The notes under the pieces are model-generated. The model saw only the letters and a list, made by a program, of their open reading frames with translations. It did not search any database and was not told the origin of the DNA. Positions 23,482-34,809 of a stretch of DNA of 64,000 nucleotides are shown here, piece after piece. The stretch covers positions 1,860,001-1,924,000 of the forward strand of contig JANFOG010000002.1 of the NCBI GenBank assembly GCA_024336345.1, read 5' to 3'. Position 1 is the first letter of the stretch. The number at the start of each line of letters is the position of its first letter. The translations under genes were made by a program, and so were the position numbers. Source of the DNA: Mariannaea sp. PMI_226. Lineage: Eukaryota > Ascomycota > Sordariomycetes > Hypocreales > Nectriaceae.

Positions 23482-25199
23482 TTAAGCCTCACCATCCTTC
23501 TTAACCGCCTTCTTCTTATTCTTGTTCTTCTTGTTTCCGGTGTTTCGGGCAAGTGGCTGCTCCAGAATCTTGAGAATCTCTTCATTCTCGATCTTCTTGT
23601 CGGACTGGACCTTGCTCAGGTCCAGGGCAGGGGGGGCACCAAGCTTGGTAATACCATTCTTGGTAATGGCTATTTTTGTTCGTGTTAGCATCATGTCTCT
23701 ATCTCCAGCCTGTGTTTTTCGTCCTTGGTTTTTATTTCGCTAAGGAAGCTGTACTTACCGAATGTAGTGAGATATCGAGCAACCTCGCCGTTGTCCTTGT
23801 CACCAACAAGCTCATACTGGCGGAACACATTGCCTCGGACACACTCAACGACTCCAGACTTGGCGTCACGCTCATCCTCCAGCTGTCTCAAGCTGAAAGG
23901 GAAAGTACCGAACTTCTTCTGCACCTCGGAAAGGATCTTGCGAGAAGTAGGTCGCTTGAGGCCATAGGTCTGGTTGGTGCGACGGTGGAGGGTAGCTCGC
24001 TGGTCGATGGACTTGACCTTGCCAGATCCCAAGCTGACACCCATCTCGACGCCCCAAACCTCTCCAATCTCGGGAATACCCTCTCCCTTGCTGCCTTCGG
24101 TGGGGGCAAGAACAATCTTCTTGGAGCCTTCAATCTCGTTGCGGTCGAATAGCCACGAGGTGGTACTCTCGACAAGGTGGACGTCGTAGGCGTTGCACAC
24201 TTCTTCGATGAGGCTGGTAATCTTGGACTGCGTGGGGGCCTTCTGGGAGGCTGCCTTGGCCTTCTCCTCCTCGGTACCCTGAGCCAGGAGACCAGGGGGG
24301 ATCATCAGTCGCAGAAGAAGCTCGTTAGCGTAGTAGTTGGCTAGGAGCAGATCGGCTTGTCGGCCAGTGATGGGCTCATCCGCCTTGTCAGCAGCACGGG
24401 CGATGACGGTGTCGCAAACAATAGAGCCAAATCCATCAATCTGGGCACCGAGCTGGATCTTGACGGGCTCATTCTCCTTGATCTCGAGACTGGCCTCGGC
24501 CTCATCGGAGGTCAGGGGAGTGTAGGGAGTGACATAGGACGCGGGGGAAACGGTGGTGGGGTGAGAGAATCCTAGCGACCCAAGTTAGCGAAGGAGTGCG
24601 ATCCAGGTGAGCGATGGTGATAGGGCATACCCTTGGTGATCTTCTTGCCTCGGTAGACCTTGGCGACCTCCTCCTCGATCAGCTTGTCACCAGCCTGGCA
24701 GACCTCGACATACTTGGCGCCGGGAACCACAAGCTTGGAGACCTCGGCCAGGACCTTCTCAGAGATCTGGGCGGCAGTCTTGTACTTGGTAAGAGTATCG
24801 GGGTTACTCAAGGAGTAGTCTGAAGTTTAGGCGTTCGGTCAGTAAGTTCTCGGAAGCATAGTATTTTGTCAGTGTAAGTGGAGCTGGGTGATAAATTGAC
24901 TTGGGTGAGACTGCTGGTGATGGCGGGGTAGGTAGGCAGGTAGGGTGAATAGTGACGAGGGGCAATTGGCATTCGCATTGGCATTGACATTGTTATTGGT
25001 GTTGGCACCAGCACCAGCACCAACACCAGGAGCTCTTGTAGACCGATATTTCGCAGGCGACACGGTCACTCGGTAGCCCAGCAGCTGGCGACCAGTTGCA
25101 TAAATATGGGCACGTGTCTAGCGAATGGGACAGGGGAGGTAATGAAGGGATGGATGAGGCAGACGTACCGGTATCCTTTACTTCCTTTGCGTCCGACAT
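23482..25199 (-). CDS. PA2G4/EBP1-Cdb4 family protein (pita-bread fold, aminopeptidase-like)
   Basis: Exons on the minus strand are 25199-25169, 24819-24631, 24571-23759 and 23669-23482, giving 406 residues. The sequence carries the family's N-terminal DYSLSNPDTLTKYKTAA region, KITKGFSHPTTVSP, GFGSIVCDTVI, an insert with VRGNVFRQYELVGDK, and a Lys-rich tail (KKNKNKKK). It matches the proliferation-associated protein 2G4 and fission yeast curved-DNA-binding protein Cdb4 group. These share the type II methionine aminopeptidase fold but have lost metal-binding residues, so it is probably not an enzyme. Human EBP1 binds ribosomes and nucleic acid. The first intron is long (349 nt) and holds short GCAATG-like and GGTGCT-like repeats. 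The start is fixed by a short first exon in a good ATG context. Confidence 0.9.
24972..25030 (-). repeat. Degenerate hexamer repeats inside intron 1
   Basis: Read on the minus strand, the intron holds about three GGTGCT units and then about five AATGCC/AATGTC-like units. It can be translated in one frame as an Ala/Gly then Asn/Ala run, but it is bounded by a good donor and acceptor, so it is intronic in the model given here. Confidence 0.6.
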
Positions 25200-25463
25200 G
25201 GTGGAGGTGCTTGGAGGATGGTATTAGAATAAGGTAGGTAAGTCGGATATGGGTACAAGAAAAGGGAATGGGCAACGAAGGTGGAGGAGGAGGGATGGCT
25301 TCGGAAGCAAGTCACACAGAGAACAAAGTGGGATTTGCGAGGAGGGGTTTGGGGAAGGGAAGGGCTTCGAGGGTTGGTGGAGAGACGACTCGAAGGTGGG
25401 TGTTATGATTAGCTGAGTTGGGGGCAGAAGAGGAAGCTCGCCCCATCCATGGATTGATTCTTG

Positions 25464-25493
25464 CTGTGTGTGTGTGCGTGCGTGTGTGCGTGC
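25464..25493. repeat. GT/GC dinucleotide microsatellite
   Basis: An alternating purine-pyrimidine tract of GT with scattered GC steps, a sequence type able to take up Z-DNA. It lies about 270 bases upstream of the PA2G4-like start codon. Confidence 0.8.
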
Positions 25494-25828
25494 AAGTGTC
25501 CATCTTTGTGGGCGCCAGTTCATCTCGCCGAGAATATTCAGTAATAAATTCCCTACACTGCAGCATCACTCTTGTACATGTTTCATTTTCCCTTTTTTTT
25601 TCCCCAGTGCCCATCTACTTTTGTTCTTGATATCTGTTTTCCTATACGTAACTGGTTGTAGTTCCGGGGCAGCTCAGGGATAAAGCCCTCACTTTCATGA
25701 TTTTTTTTTCTGCTTGAGGCACAGAAGCTTTGTGTGTAATTCCTCGAAGCTTGGTCACATTGGTGGTGGCTGGGCAAATGACTTCATCCAGCCCTACTTC
25801 ATGCTTCGAGGTAAACTGACTAGCCTAT

Positions 25829-26040
25829 TACCTACCTCTAGTAGGTAGGTACCATATCTGCCTAGGTACCTACCGTACCTATTACACTGCCTTCCTTGGG
25901 CGCCTACTGGTACCTCAAATGCAAGTAGGCCCCTAGGTATGGTACCTCGGCTGGTACCTTACCTGTTTAAGTCCTCAATTAAGGCCGTACTCCCGACTTC
26001 CGTCTTTGGCAATCGGCGAATCTAGGTACCTAGGTACCGT
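25829..26040. repeat. Densest cluster of TAGGTACCTA-type motifs
   Basis: About ten overlapping or near copies of GGTACC, CCTAGG and TAGGTA lie in 210 bases between two divergent genes. Several pairs form inverted repeats such as CCTAGGTACCTA. No open reading frame or transposon ends are associated. Confidence 0.7.
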
Positions 26041-27047
26041 ATTAAGCCCGTCTGTGTGGCCTTCCCCTACCCTATATTGCATATATATCTCGAGCAAGTC
26101 GTAGTCCGGTTTTGGCCTCTGACACCTTGCATTGGGATGCACCCGCTTGCTTTATCTACTAGTCGCTCTTCATTTTTATGGGTGGCCTGCTCTGTCGGTC
26201 TGTAACTACCCGCCTGGACATATTTGTTAATTGATGGGTAATAGATGTGGGCAGGCAAACTATCATTCACCTTTTGGTATAGGTTAGACAAAGCAGTGAT
26301 GATTCGCGGTGGGTGCTGGGCGACAAGTTAAGGATGGATTATCGATCGTTACCGGGCGTAGTTAGACTCAACCCACCTGGGAGCAGCACTGCAAGTTGAA
26401 TAGTTGGAGAGTAATCAGCTAGAATGCATGTTGCTTCCATACAGCTGAGCCGATATACAACAATATCAGAACAACGCACAATAACTAATTAGTATACCCA
26501 AGCGATTGGTCCTCGATGTATCCCAAAAGGCTGAACCAGTAACCATGCAGATACAGATTGCCTACTCGGATCGTACTTTACGCGACTGACTTTGATTGTG
26601 GGGCCGGTTTCAACAGCCACACCTAGATGAGAGCGAGGCACGGCTCCATTTTGCTTACCAACACAAGCCACGCAAAACTGTGGCTTGATAAAAAGTAAAT
26701 GTACCTGTACGTGGACTGTGTGATATATGCACAGCCATATCAAAGTACAACTACATACGCCCTCCCTGTCCCTGTTCACTCCAACACGAACTTTCCAACA
26801 TTTTGCCTAGCAGCTTTTCTGGCCTCGCGCTGCCACACACAACCCATCCCATCAACTAACCACCATCGCCCATTCGCCATCTGCTTCCCGCCTGCTACGC
26901 TCTCCTTCAACTTGGCAATTCTCTTCGCGTCGCGTATCGAACACAACCCCGTCCGTCGTTCGAGGCACACGCGTCTCGGCCTCCTCTCCCCGCCATCGTC
27001 GCGGCCTTCTCGTTGCGCCGCGACTAGCGACCATCAATCTCACTACG

Positions 27048-29266
27048 ATGGCCGCTCAGCCTTCCGCGTCCACGGCGCCTGCGACCGGCGCCGGTATAAC
27101 CTCCATGTCCGGCCCCGACAAGGATTCAACCCCCAACGGCGCCGGAAACATGCCTGTACGCACGAAGGAGACTTTTGACAAACTCATGGTCGAGCGATTC
27201 ATCACCCGTGATGCCATTGCCGCCGCGGCCCTTGGCGGCCAACTCGACCAGACCCGCAAGTCCACAGCCGACACGCGCGAAAAGATCCAAGAGTATCGCA
27301 TGGTTCGCACTGACTACCGCCAATGGTTCCCCCCAAGCAGACTCTATGGAGAAGGCTACAATGGCTTCGCGAATGGCTATACCGAGAATCAGGCCCCCTC
27401 CAGGATCGTCTATCCCTCGCAGAAGCCTCGACCTGGCCACCGAACCACACCACCCTTGAAGTATAAGCGCAAAGACATGCTGAAGCAGGCCGAGCAACAT
27501 GAAGAGCTAGTCCCTGTGCGACTGGAGGTCGAGTGGGACAAGATCAAGCTGCGCGATACTTTTACTTGGAATCTCCACGAACGCCTGCTACAGATCGAAC
27601 TCTTCGCCGCACAGCTTGTTGAAGATATGGGCTTGAAGGCACCTGCTTCCCAACCTGTATATGAGCAGGTTGTCCACCAGATGCGCGAGCAGCTCACTGA
27701 CTTCTATCCCTTCGCGTATTCGGAGGAAGATGCCCTGGATCCCGAACTTCCCTACTCCGCCTACAAGAACGACGAGATGCGCATTCTTATCAAACTTAAC
27801 ATCACAATCGGCCAGCACACTCTCGTCGACCAGTTCGAATGGGAAATCAACAATCCCCTCAACTCACCAGAAGAATTTGCTGCTGGAATGGCAAGAGATC
27901 TTTCTCTTTCAGGAGAATTCACGACTGCTATTGCACATTGCATTCGTGAGCAGACGCAATTATTCACTAGAAGTCTGTATAGTATTGGTCATCCGTTCGA
28001 TGGCCGCCCCGTCGAGGACCCCGACCTCATCAATGCCTTCCTGCAGACTCCAATGCCTGCCGTATTCCGACCACAGCAACAAGCCAAAGAGTATGCTCCC
28101 TACCTCTACGAGCTCAGCGAGGCTGACCTGGAGCGTAACGAAACGATTTTCTCGCGCGAGCAGCGACGACAGAAGCGATCCATCAACCGCAGGGGTGGAC
28201 CTCAACTCCCCGATCTCCGAGAAAGACAACGTACTATCCGAACACTCATCGTATCGTCGGTTCTTCCTGGAGCCGCCAGCTCGATCGAGGAGAGCCGCCT
28301 GTACAAGCGGGCAGCTGGCGTCAGCAAAAGGCGCGCTGTTAGGGAGGGCGACCTGTCCGAGTCAGAGGAAAGCGATGACTCGACCCCTGAATCACCTGCC
28401 CCGTCGCAAATCACTGGTGGCACAGCCCGAACACGGGGTATGCGCGGAGCTGCTTCGATGGCTCAGCAGAGAATGGCCAACCTTGGCCGCTCGGAGACTC
28501 CTGAGGCTGGGTCTGTGTCGCATCATCACGAGACTAGAACATCTCGCAGATTCAGGGAAGAGACAGAAGAGCCAGCCCAGCTGTGGGTGACTTTGAAGGT
28601 GAACAAGGAGAAGCTCAGGAGGTTGATGAAGGGTGACTACCGTGACCTCAGAACGGCCTCACAGACTCCCGTTCCCCATCCACGAGCTCCCAGCGTCTCC
28701 GCACCCGCGAAATCCATGCCTCCTCCGACGTCAGTTTCCTCTACATCTACTCATCAGCCTCCCCAGAGCGGTTCAACTTTCCCTCCGGGTCAAATAGGCC
28801 GACTACCAGCCCCTCCTCCAGTGCCTGGACAATCGCCTCCACCAGCAGTGAGTATCCAACCCAACCCAAACCCCCCTTTTCCATTGAAAAATCCCCAACT
28901 GGAAAAACGAAACCCATACTGACTGAACTGCCGAAGCCCCCGCCCCCAGAATGGCTTATCAACGCTCTCAAAGAGCTTGCGAAGCAGTACAATGACGGAG
29001 ATAGGTTCGAGGCTATAATGAAGTACTCGTACCTTGACCCGAAAACGGAATTGCCAATTCAAGGCCAACCACTGCCTGAGGGCGTCAAGTATGCTTGGTT
29101 ACCGCGCATCCGCTGTCTTGACTGCACCACTAAGCTGTACACCCCCGGCCCTGATATGACTGCACAAAAGTTTGAGGCTCATCTTAAGTTCTCTGGGCAT
29201 CGCGAGAAGGTCCGGTTACGCAAGGAGGCTCAAGCTGCTGCCGCCGCTGGCGGGAACCCTTCATGA
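27048..29266 (+). CDS. snf5: SNF5/SMARCB1 homologue, SWI/SNF chromatin remodelling subunit
   Basis: Exons 27048-28847 and 28937-29266 give 709 residues. The SNF5 domain covers about 154-320, with LVPVRLEVEWDKIKLRDTFTWN opening the first repeat and MRILIKLNITIGQ opening the second. A conserved basic and acidic region follows, then a Pro-rich segment. The second exon encodes a C-terminal module with C659-x2-C662 and H681-x5-H687, a zinc-finger-like arrangement (inference). Known role: a core subunit of SWI/SNF that contacts the nucleosome acidic patch and is needed for remodelling and transcriptional activation. Without the splice at 28848-28936 the frame ends at 28922 and the C-terminal module is lost, so intron retention would make a shorter protein. 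Confidence 0.93.
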
Positions 29267-30244
29267 AATGGGGACCAATCGGCGACGTGAATATGATACA
29301 TGGAACGCGGAGGCCTCTCATTTGAGTTGTAGCAATCCCAGTGCCTTGGGGGCGTCTATTGTTTTCCCCTTCCTGTTGGGTTTGGTCGGGTTTTTCTCGT
29401 TTTCCTTTTCCGTTTTTTTTTGGTACTGTAGAGATGAAAGACCACAGGCGTTTTCTCACCCCCTTTATTTTCCTCCTTTTTTCGTTTTTCATCCTCTCTT
29501 GAATCTTGCCCCCACCTCCCAACACACTTCTTGGCAAATTAGTATTGGAGGAAAGCTTTCAAATTTTGTACATAAATCATCAGGGTGGTTGGACCAGGAT
29601 GAAATCAATATCACGGTGGCCTGAGTGGGATTTATATCAATCCTCCTTCCTCCCCCCGTCCCCTCCTAAAGTTGGTCTATTATTTGGACTCTTTTTTTTT
29701 TGACGGGAGATTAGGAGGTAACCGAATGTATAGCTAGGTTAGGACAGAGGGGAAAAAATAGCTGAATGCATTTGCTCGATTGAAACAAGTGAACAAACAG
29801 CATCAACGCACATATGCAGAACGGGACACAAGCTGGCGATTAGAAATGTACATACATACATACTTATGTCGATATTCAGAGTTCTCGGGCGAGAGAAGAA
29901 AAACGGGTATACGAAAGTACCTCAACTTGAATACAAAGCGTCTCCAGACTCCGCCCGACATCAGAAAACAGATAGTCAAACCGATCCATCCTCATCTTGC
30001 CAATGCATTGGCGCCTTCATTCGAACCTATAGGAAAACAAAAAAAAAAGATGACTCGAAAAAAATGACAATAAGCATCTCCATCCCGCCAGCAATAACTA
30101 ATTTCCAGCATGTCACATCAGAGAGATAATCGTGGATTAGATAGATGAGCAGCGCTCGTGAACTGCTCCTTTTTACCCCAAACCTACACACGCATTCTCG
30201 TGCCGCCGCTTCTTGGGCCGAACAAGCCGTCCACTCTTTTCTAA
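29267..30244. other. Convergent 3' region between SNF5 and PDS5
   Basis: No gene is seen. The sequence has several T runs on the + strand (about 29418-29425, 29690-29701) and A runs (about 30038-30065), consistent with two 3' UTRs ending toward each other. Confidence 0.6.
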
Positions 30245-33200
30245 TCAGTCGTCGCTATCATCCATATCGACATCGTCCTTGTGGCCTCCACGAGCTCTCG
30301 TCGACCGAGCAGAAGCCCGGGCGCTGGCCTTGACAGCTGGCATCTTACCACGAGAGGGGGCGGCCTTGCGCCCGTTTGGTTTTGGCGACGCAGGCCTTTC
30401 TTCGTCAGAGTCGGGAGCCTCGTCATCATCCTTTGCCTGCTCGTCGTTGCCTGATTCTGCATCGCTCTCGTCCTCGTTAGGATCCTCTTCGTCTGAAGGG
30501 GCATCTGAGAGCTGTGACTCCTGATCGGATGTGTCTCCATCTTCCTTCTCATACTCCCATTCTGCTACACCTTCTAACATCTCGGCCTCATCTTCCTCAT
30601 CGTCTCGCTCAGTGTACACAGAAACCTTGTGGGAACGACCGCTCCGTCGGCGCTCTGAAGCGGGCAGCGAATCAGCTGTTGTCTTCTTCGGTTTCGAGAC
30701 CTTCTTTGTTTTGGGCTTTGACTTCTTGGCAGGGCGCTTCTCGCGAATAACTGCCTTGATCTGGGTTCTGGCTCGCTTTGAAGGAGGATCATGTCGCTCT
30801 CCCATGGATTTGCGTTTCTATACAAGAATTGTTAGCATATATTTTGTTCTCACGTTGGAACAAACCACATCTGACATACCTTCTTGCGGTCGAGAGCCTT
30901 GATAAGATCATCAAGCTTCTCATCTAGCTCGTCGGGGATGTACTGCTTTTTTGCGATCTCTTGAGCCATTTCGCTCGAGGGGAGCGCTTGATAAAGACCA
31001 GTTGCTAGACCAACACCCTCTGGCCAAGCTTGGAAGACCCAGTTCCTCTTTTCTTGCCATTTTCGCACAATGGTCTGGCTGAGATCACTCAAGACATACA
31101 GCCTCTCACTGTTCTCAGGTGTGATGGCATCTCGAGTCTGCTTGGCTCTCTCAGCGTACTTGTAAATGAGCGAAATATTCTCTTCGGTGGCGACGGTGCC
31201 AAGGTAGAACAGGAAGTAGTTCGCAAAATCCACCAAATCATGGGGCTCGGAACTGTAGTCGGGATGGTGTGCTAGTAGTGGAATTAATCTTCCCATCATG
31301 GATTCCATGACTCGCCTCTTGATATCCTCAAAGTATCGTGCTCGGGATCGCAGCCAAGTTTCGACTCTAATCTTCACCTCTGGCACAGGTTCAAAGGCGA
31401 CCAGGAAGAGGATCGTGTAGAACCTTGCTCGTAAACGGCCCCTTGAGAGATAATTCTGTAGCTTCTCCATGAAGCGCCGACGAACATTCAACTCGCTGTC
31501 CTGCACAAGCTCAGCCAACTTGTTGAAGCTCGCAGCGTCGAATACATCGTCATATTTCTTGACTGTGCAGAGCTTCAAGATTAGCTGGCCAGCAAGAAGT
31601 CTGAGGCGTTTCTTATGAGCCAAGGGGGTATCCTTGACCTTGCAGAATTCTCCCTCAGTTACAACAAATGTCTTCAGCAACTTGAACACAGGCTTGACTC
31701 GATCAACAGCGTCTCCCTCTTCATCATTTGCAAGCACCTGGTTGACCAAGGTCTTCAAGGAGAGGCATTTGGCCTGGAGCTCCTCGCTCATATCCACATC
31801 GTCAACCCAGGAAGTTTTAGAGCCCTCCTTTTCTTTCTCCTCTGTACGAACTTGCCGGAGAATCTTCTTGATCGTTAGGTCATGTATCAGCGCATCAAAA
31901 TCCGCCGTCACCCTCGGAGCCAACCGCTCTAGTTGGCTTACCGCGGTGAGCCGGGTAAGGAAATAAGAAGAGCCATAATCCAAGTCTTTCATCGCCATTT
32001 GCAAGAGATTAGTTGCTGTAACCTTGCTCTTCTCGTCATTCTTGGCAAGAAGAATGTTTACCGCATACTTTGCGGCCCTGGCAGGAGTGCCATATAACGA
32101 GTAATCCATCAGTACTTGGATGAATTTTCTGTCATATGTGATGTCCTTGGGATATCTCTTGGCGTAGGATGAGTATGCCTTAATGATATCCACCACGGCT
32201 GGGTCGTTAGCTCGGCTTTCCGATGGGACTTGGTCAACAATCTCCTTGCGGAGGTTTTCCGAGTGCGCCTTGAACAGATCGGGATTCCGTTGTGAGATAT
32301 CATTGAGAATCTCATGTGCTACCGCGGAAAAGCCGTCTTTGTCATTCTTGGAATAATCCATGATCGTCGCAAGGTGGCTTCGGTTGAACATGAGGGGGCT
32401 TGAGCGATAGAGTAAGGGGATGAGGGTGTCTAGGCAGGCCGCCGCCGAGCTGGCCTGGATCTTGGCGATTAGCTCATTGATTGCTCTTCGCACAGTCTTG
32501 AAGTCGCTATCAGAGCCGATTGCAAACTTGGTGAGCTGGTAGTTGCGGCGCTCGTTGAGCTTCACAAACTTTTGTAGATCACTGCGGACCTTGAGAGGGT
32601 CCGGGAAGAAGGTGCCGAACCATTGTAGTGTTTTGTTCAGACCTGCCTTCACCTTCTCTTCGTTTCCATCAATCACACCGCCGTTGTAAGCTTCACACTG
32701 CTGGATAAAAAGGGCCACACCCTTGGCGAACTGAGGCTGACGAGCCTGCATGGCGAAGAAAGCCTTCTTGGCAGGCCCATCAAGCGACTTCAGCATCAGC
32801 AATATCCTTTCGGCTCTGATCCTGTCTTGGTCAGCTTCTTTTGCACCCGTCTGACCCTGAGACTGAGAAGCCCCGGCGGATTTTTGCCCTTTCCCCTTGA
32901 TAGCAGGGTACTTTAGAGGTATTAGGCACTCGAACATGACCCGGTCCAGAAGAATGTTCAAGTCAGGGTCATTGGCATAGAACGCGTTGATAATGCGTGA
33001 GGGAACGCCATTCAGGCAACCAGTGACAGCTTCGTTGCCGTCAGCTAGTTCTCCAGCACCTACCGCCCATAATTTTCCGAGAAGAACCATGGCATCCACA
33101 CGAACTGCAGGTTTTCGGTCCCGACAACGATCAGCGAGACTGGCGAAAATAGAACCTTCTTTTTCAACACCACCAACCGCTCCAAGTTTGGTGATGATAT

Positions 33201-34809
33201 CGCGGAAATCGAAAAGCTGGATGGCTTTAACAGCAGCCAACCGAACCTTTTCTTCGCTATCTGTAAGCTTGTCTCCCAGGCCCTTGATGAGTTCATTCTC
33301 ATCTTCCCGACTTAGACCGATACCACCTGCTGAAGTGGACAGAATGTAGCCCACAGCTGATACCCAGGCAGCACGAATGGCACTTGTTTTATCATTTCGT
33401 CGACCGACGAAGTTGCGGAAGGCAACGGGATGAGTCTGCGCAAAGGATTGGGGGGAGTAGGGCTTCGTCAGGACATTCTCCTCAGCAGCGGATACTTGTG
33501 TATCATCCATGAGCCTGAGTGGTGGGTACGCAGCCGGGTCTAAGGTTGGGGGCGGAGGAGGTCCTGCAGCACCAATTCCAGACACCATGTCTCCGATTGC
33601 CTCGGTAGCGATTTGACGAAGGTGCACGTTGTCCGCAGAAAGCTCAGCTTCGATCTGAGGGATAACATTAAGAAGAACAGCAGGCGCGGCTCGCCAGAGC
33701 TCCCGAATCAGCTGATGTGCCTGACGCAAGCTCTTTAGGTCAGCATCTGAAGGTCCTGCAGCGCCATCTTCATCATCTTCGTCATCCCCTTGTCTGTACC
33801 CATTGGCCTTTGTCGCAAACCGAGACGCATTCAAGATCACATCGCTGAAGTACTGGCTCACGTAGCGAGACATCTTATCTGAGCAGTTGTTGCAGATATT
33901 CTTAGCCATAACGTAGGCGGGGGGTTCTGTCTTGACCAGGAGAGTGGATTGGTTGCCGTTTTGCTCACGATTTCGATTTCCTCCCGGGGGAGCCGCTCTC
34001 AGGAACTGGCTAATAATCGCGTCAATGACGGAAGCTGATACGCTTCCTGATTCATCAATTAGCTGCATGAGCATCTCAGTCAGATGGATCTCGACATCCT
34101 TGGCGACCTGGTCTTCGGAAGTGGTCTTGGCGGCAGCTTCAACTCCATCGAATGTGGAGTTGAAGAGGCGCAATATGAGCTCGTCTGCACCGTGGACCTC
34201 ATTTAGAAGAAGAATACTTTTGACGTCAGTTAGAGACATCAATACATATTTGTGCTGGCTATCGTAGGGGTTCGTGGGATTGCGAAGAGCTGGGAGAATA
34301 TCCTTGATGAACATTGTAAACATCATCTGTTGTCACGATTGTCAGCTGCGATCTGAGAGGCGAGCACAGGGGTTGGAGCCGGCACGCACCTTGAGCTGAT
34401 CATCTGTGAAAGGTGCATCGGGAACGTAAAGTCGGAGGATGTCGACCAGACAGCAAGCGGTGTAGGCCTTGACGCCCTTGTCTTTGTGCTGCAGAAGATT
34501 GCGGTGACCAAGCTTGCCAGCGACATCCTTAAGCGACTCAAGATCGGTGGCGCCTTGATCGAGTTCAGCGAGCTCCTTGGAGAGACGCTCCAGGCGGCCA
34601 AGCAGGGTACCGGTGGGGATTGGTTTTGCAGGCCGCCATGAGAGTTCTTCGTCGAATTGCAAGCTGCGCAGCTCTACATCGTCTCCCTGTTCAGAGCCCT
34701 GGTCCACCTCTTCTTCTTCTACCTCTTGTTCTGGCTGGTCCTGCTCCATAACCTCCTCCTCCTCCTCGACCTCGGCGGGTTTCTCGACGCGTGCGCGACG
34801 GCGCGCCAT
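30245..34809 (-). CDS. pds5: Pds5/BimD/Spo76 sister-chromatid cohesion protein
   Basis: Exons on the minus strand are 34809-34390, 34326-30880 and 30817-30245, giving 1479 residues, close to the size of Aspergillus BimD. The N-terminus is strongly acidic. It is followed by the family signature HRNLLQHKDKGVKAYTACC and ILRLYVPDAPFT, then a long helical HEAT-repeat body. The C-terminal exon holds a basic segment (KRARTQIKAVIREKRPAKK), an RRRSGR motif and an acidic tail. Known role: Pds5 binds the cohesin kleisin and controls cohesin loading, release and maintenance with Wpl1 and Eco1. Introns are short and phase 0. The basic and acidic tail probably mediates DNA or chromatin contact (inference). 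Confidence 0.93.

Larger units (their letters stand above)
25200..27047. other. Divergent promoter region between the PA2G4-like gene and SNF5
   Basis: No gene is visible. It holds a GT/GC microsatellite (25464-25493), a dense cluster of TAGGTACCTA-type motifs (about 25829-26040), and a pyrimidine-rich stretch before SNF5 (about 26750-27000). Both flanking genes are transcribed outward from here, so it should hold both promoters. Frames such as 26699-27178 overlap the SNF5 leader and start and have low-complexity composition. Confidence 0.6.

Noticed and set aside
30245..34809. First impression of a condensin HEAT subunit
   Set aside because: The N-terminal HKDKGVKAYTACC signature and overall length are those of Pds5/BimD, not of condensin Ycg1/Cnd3.
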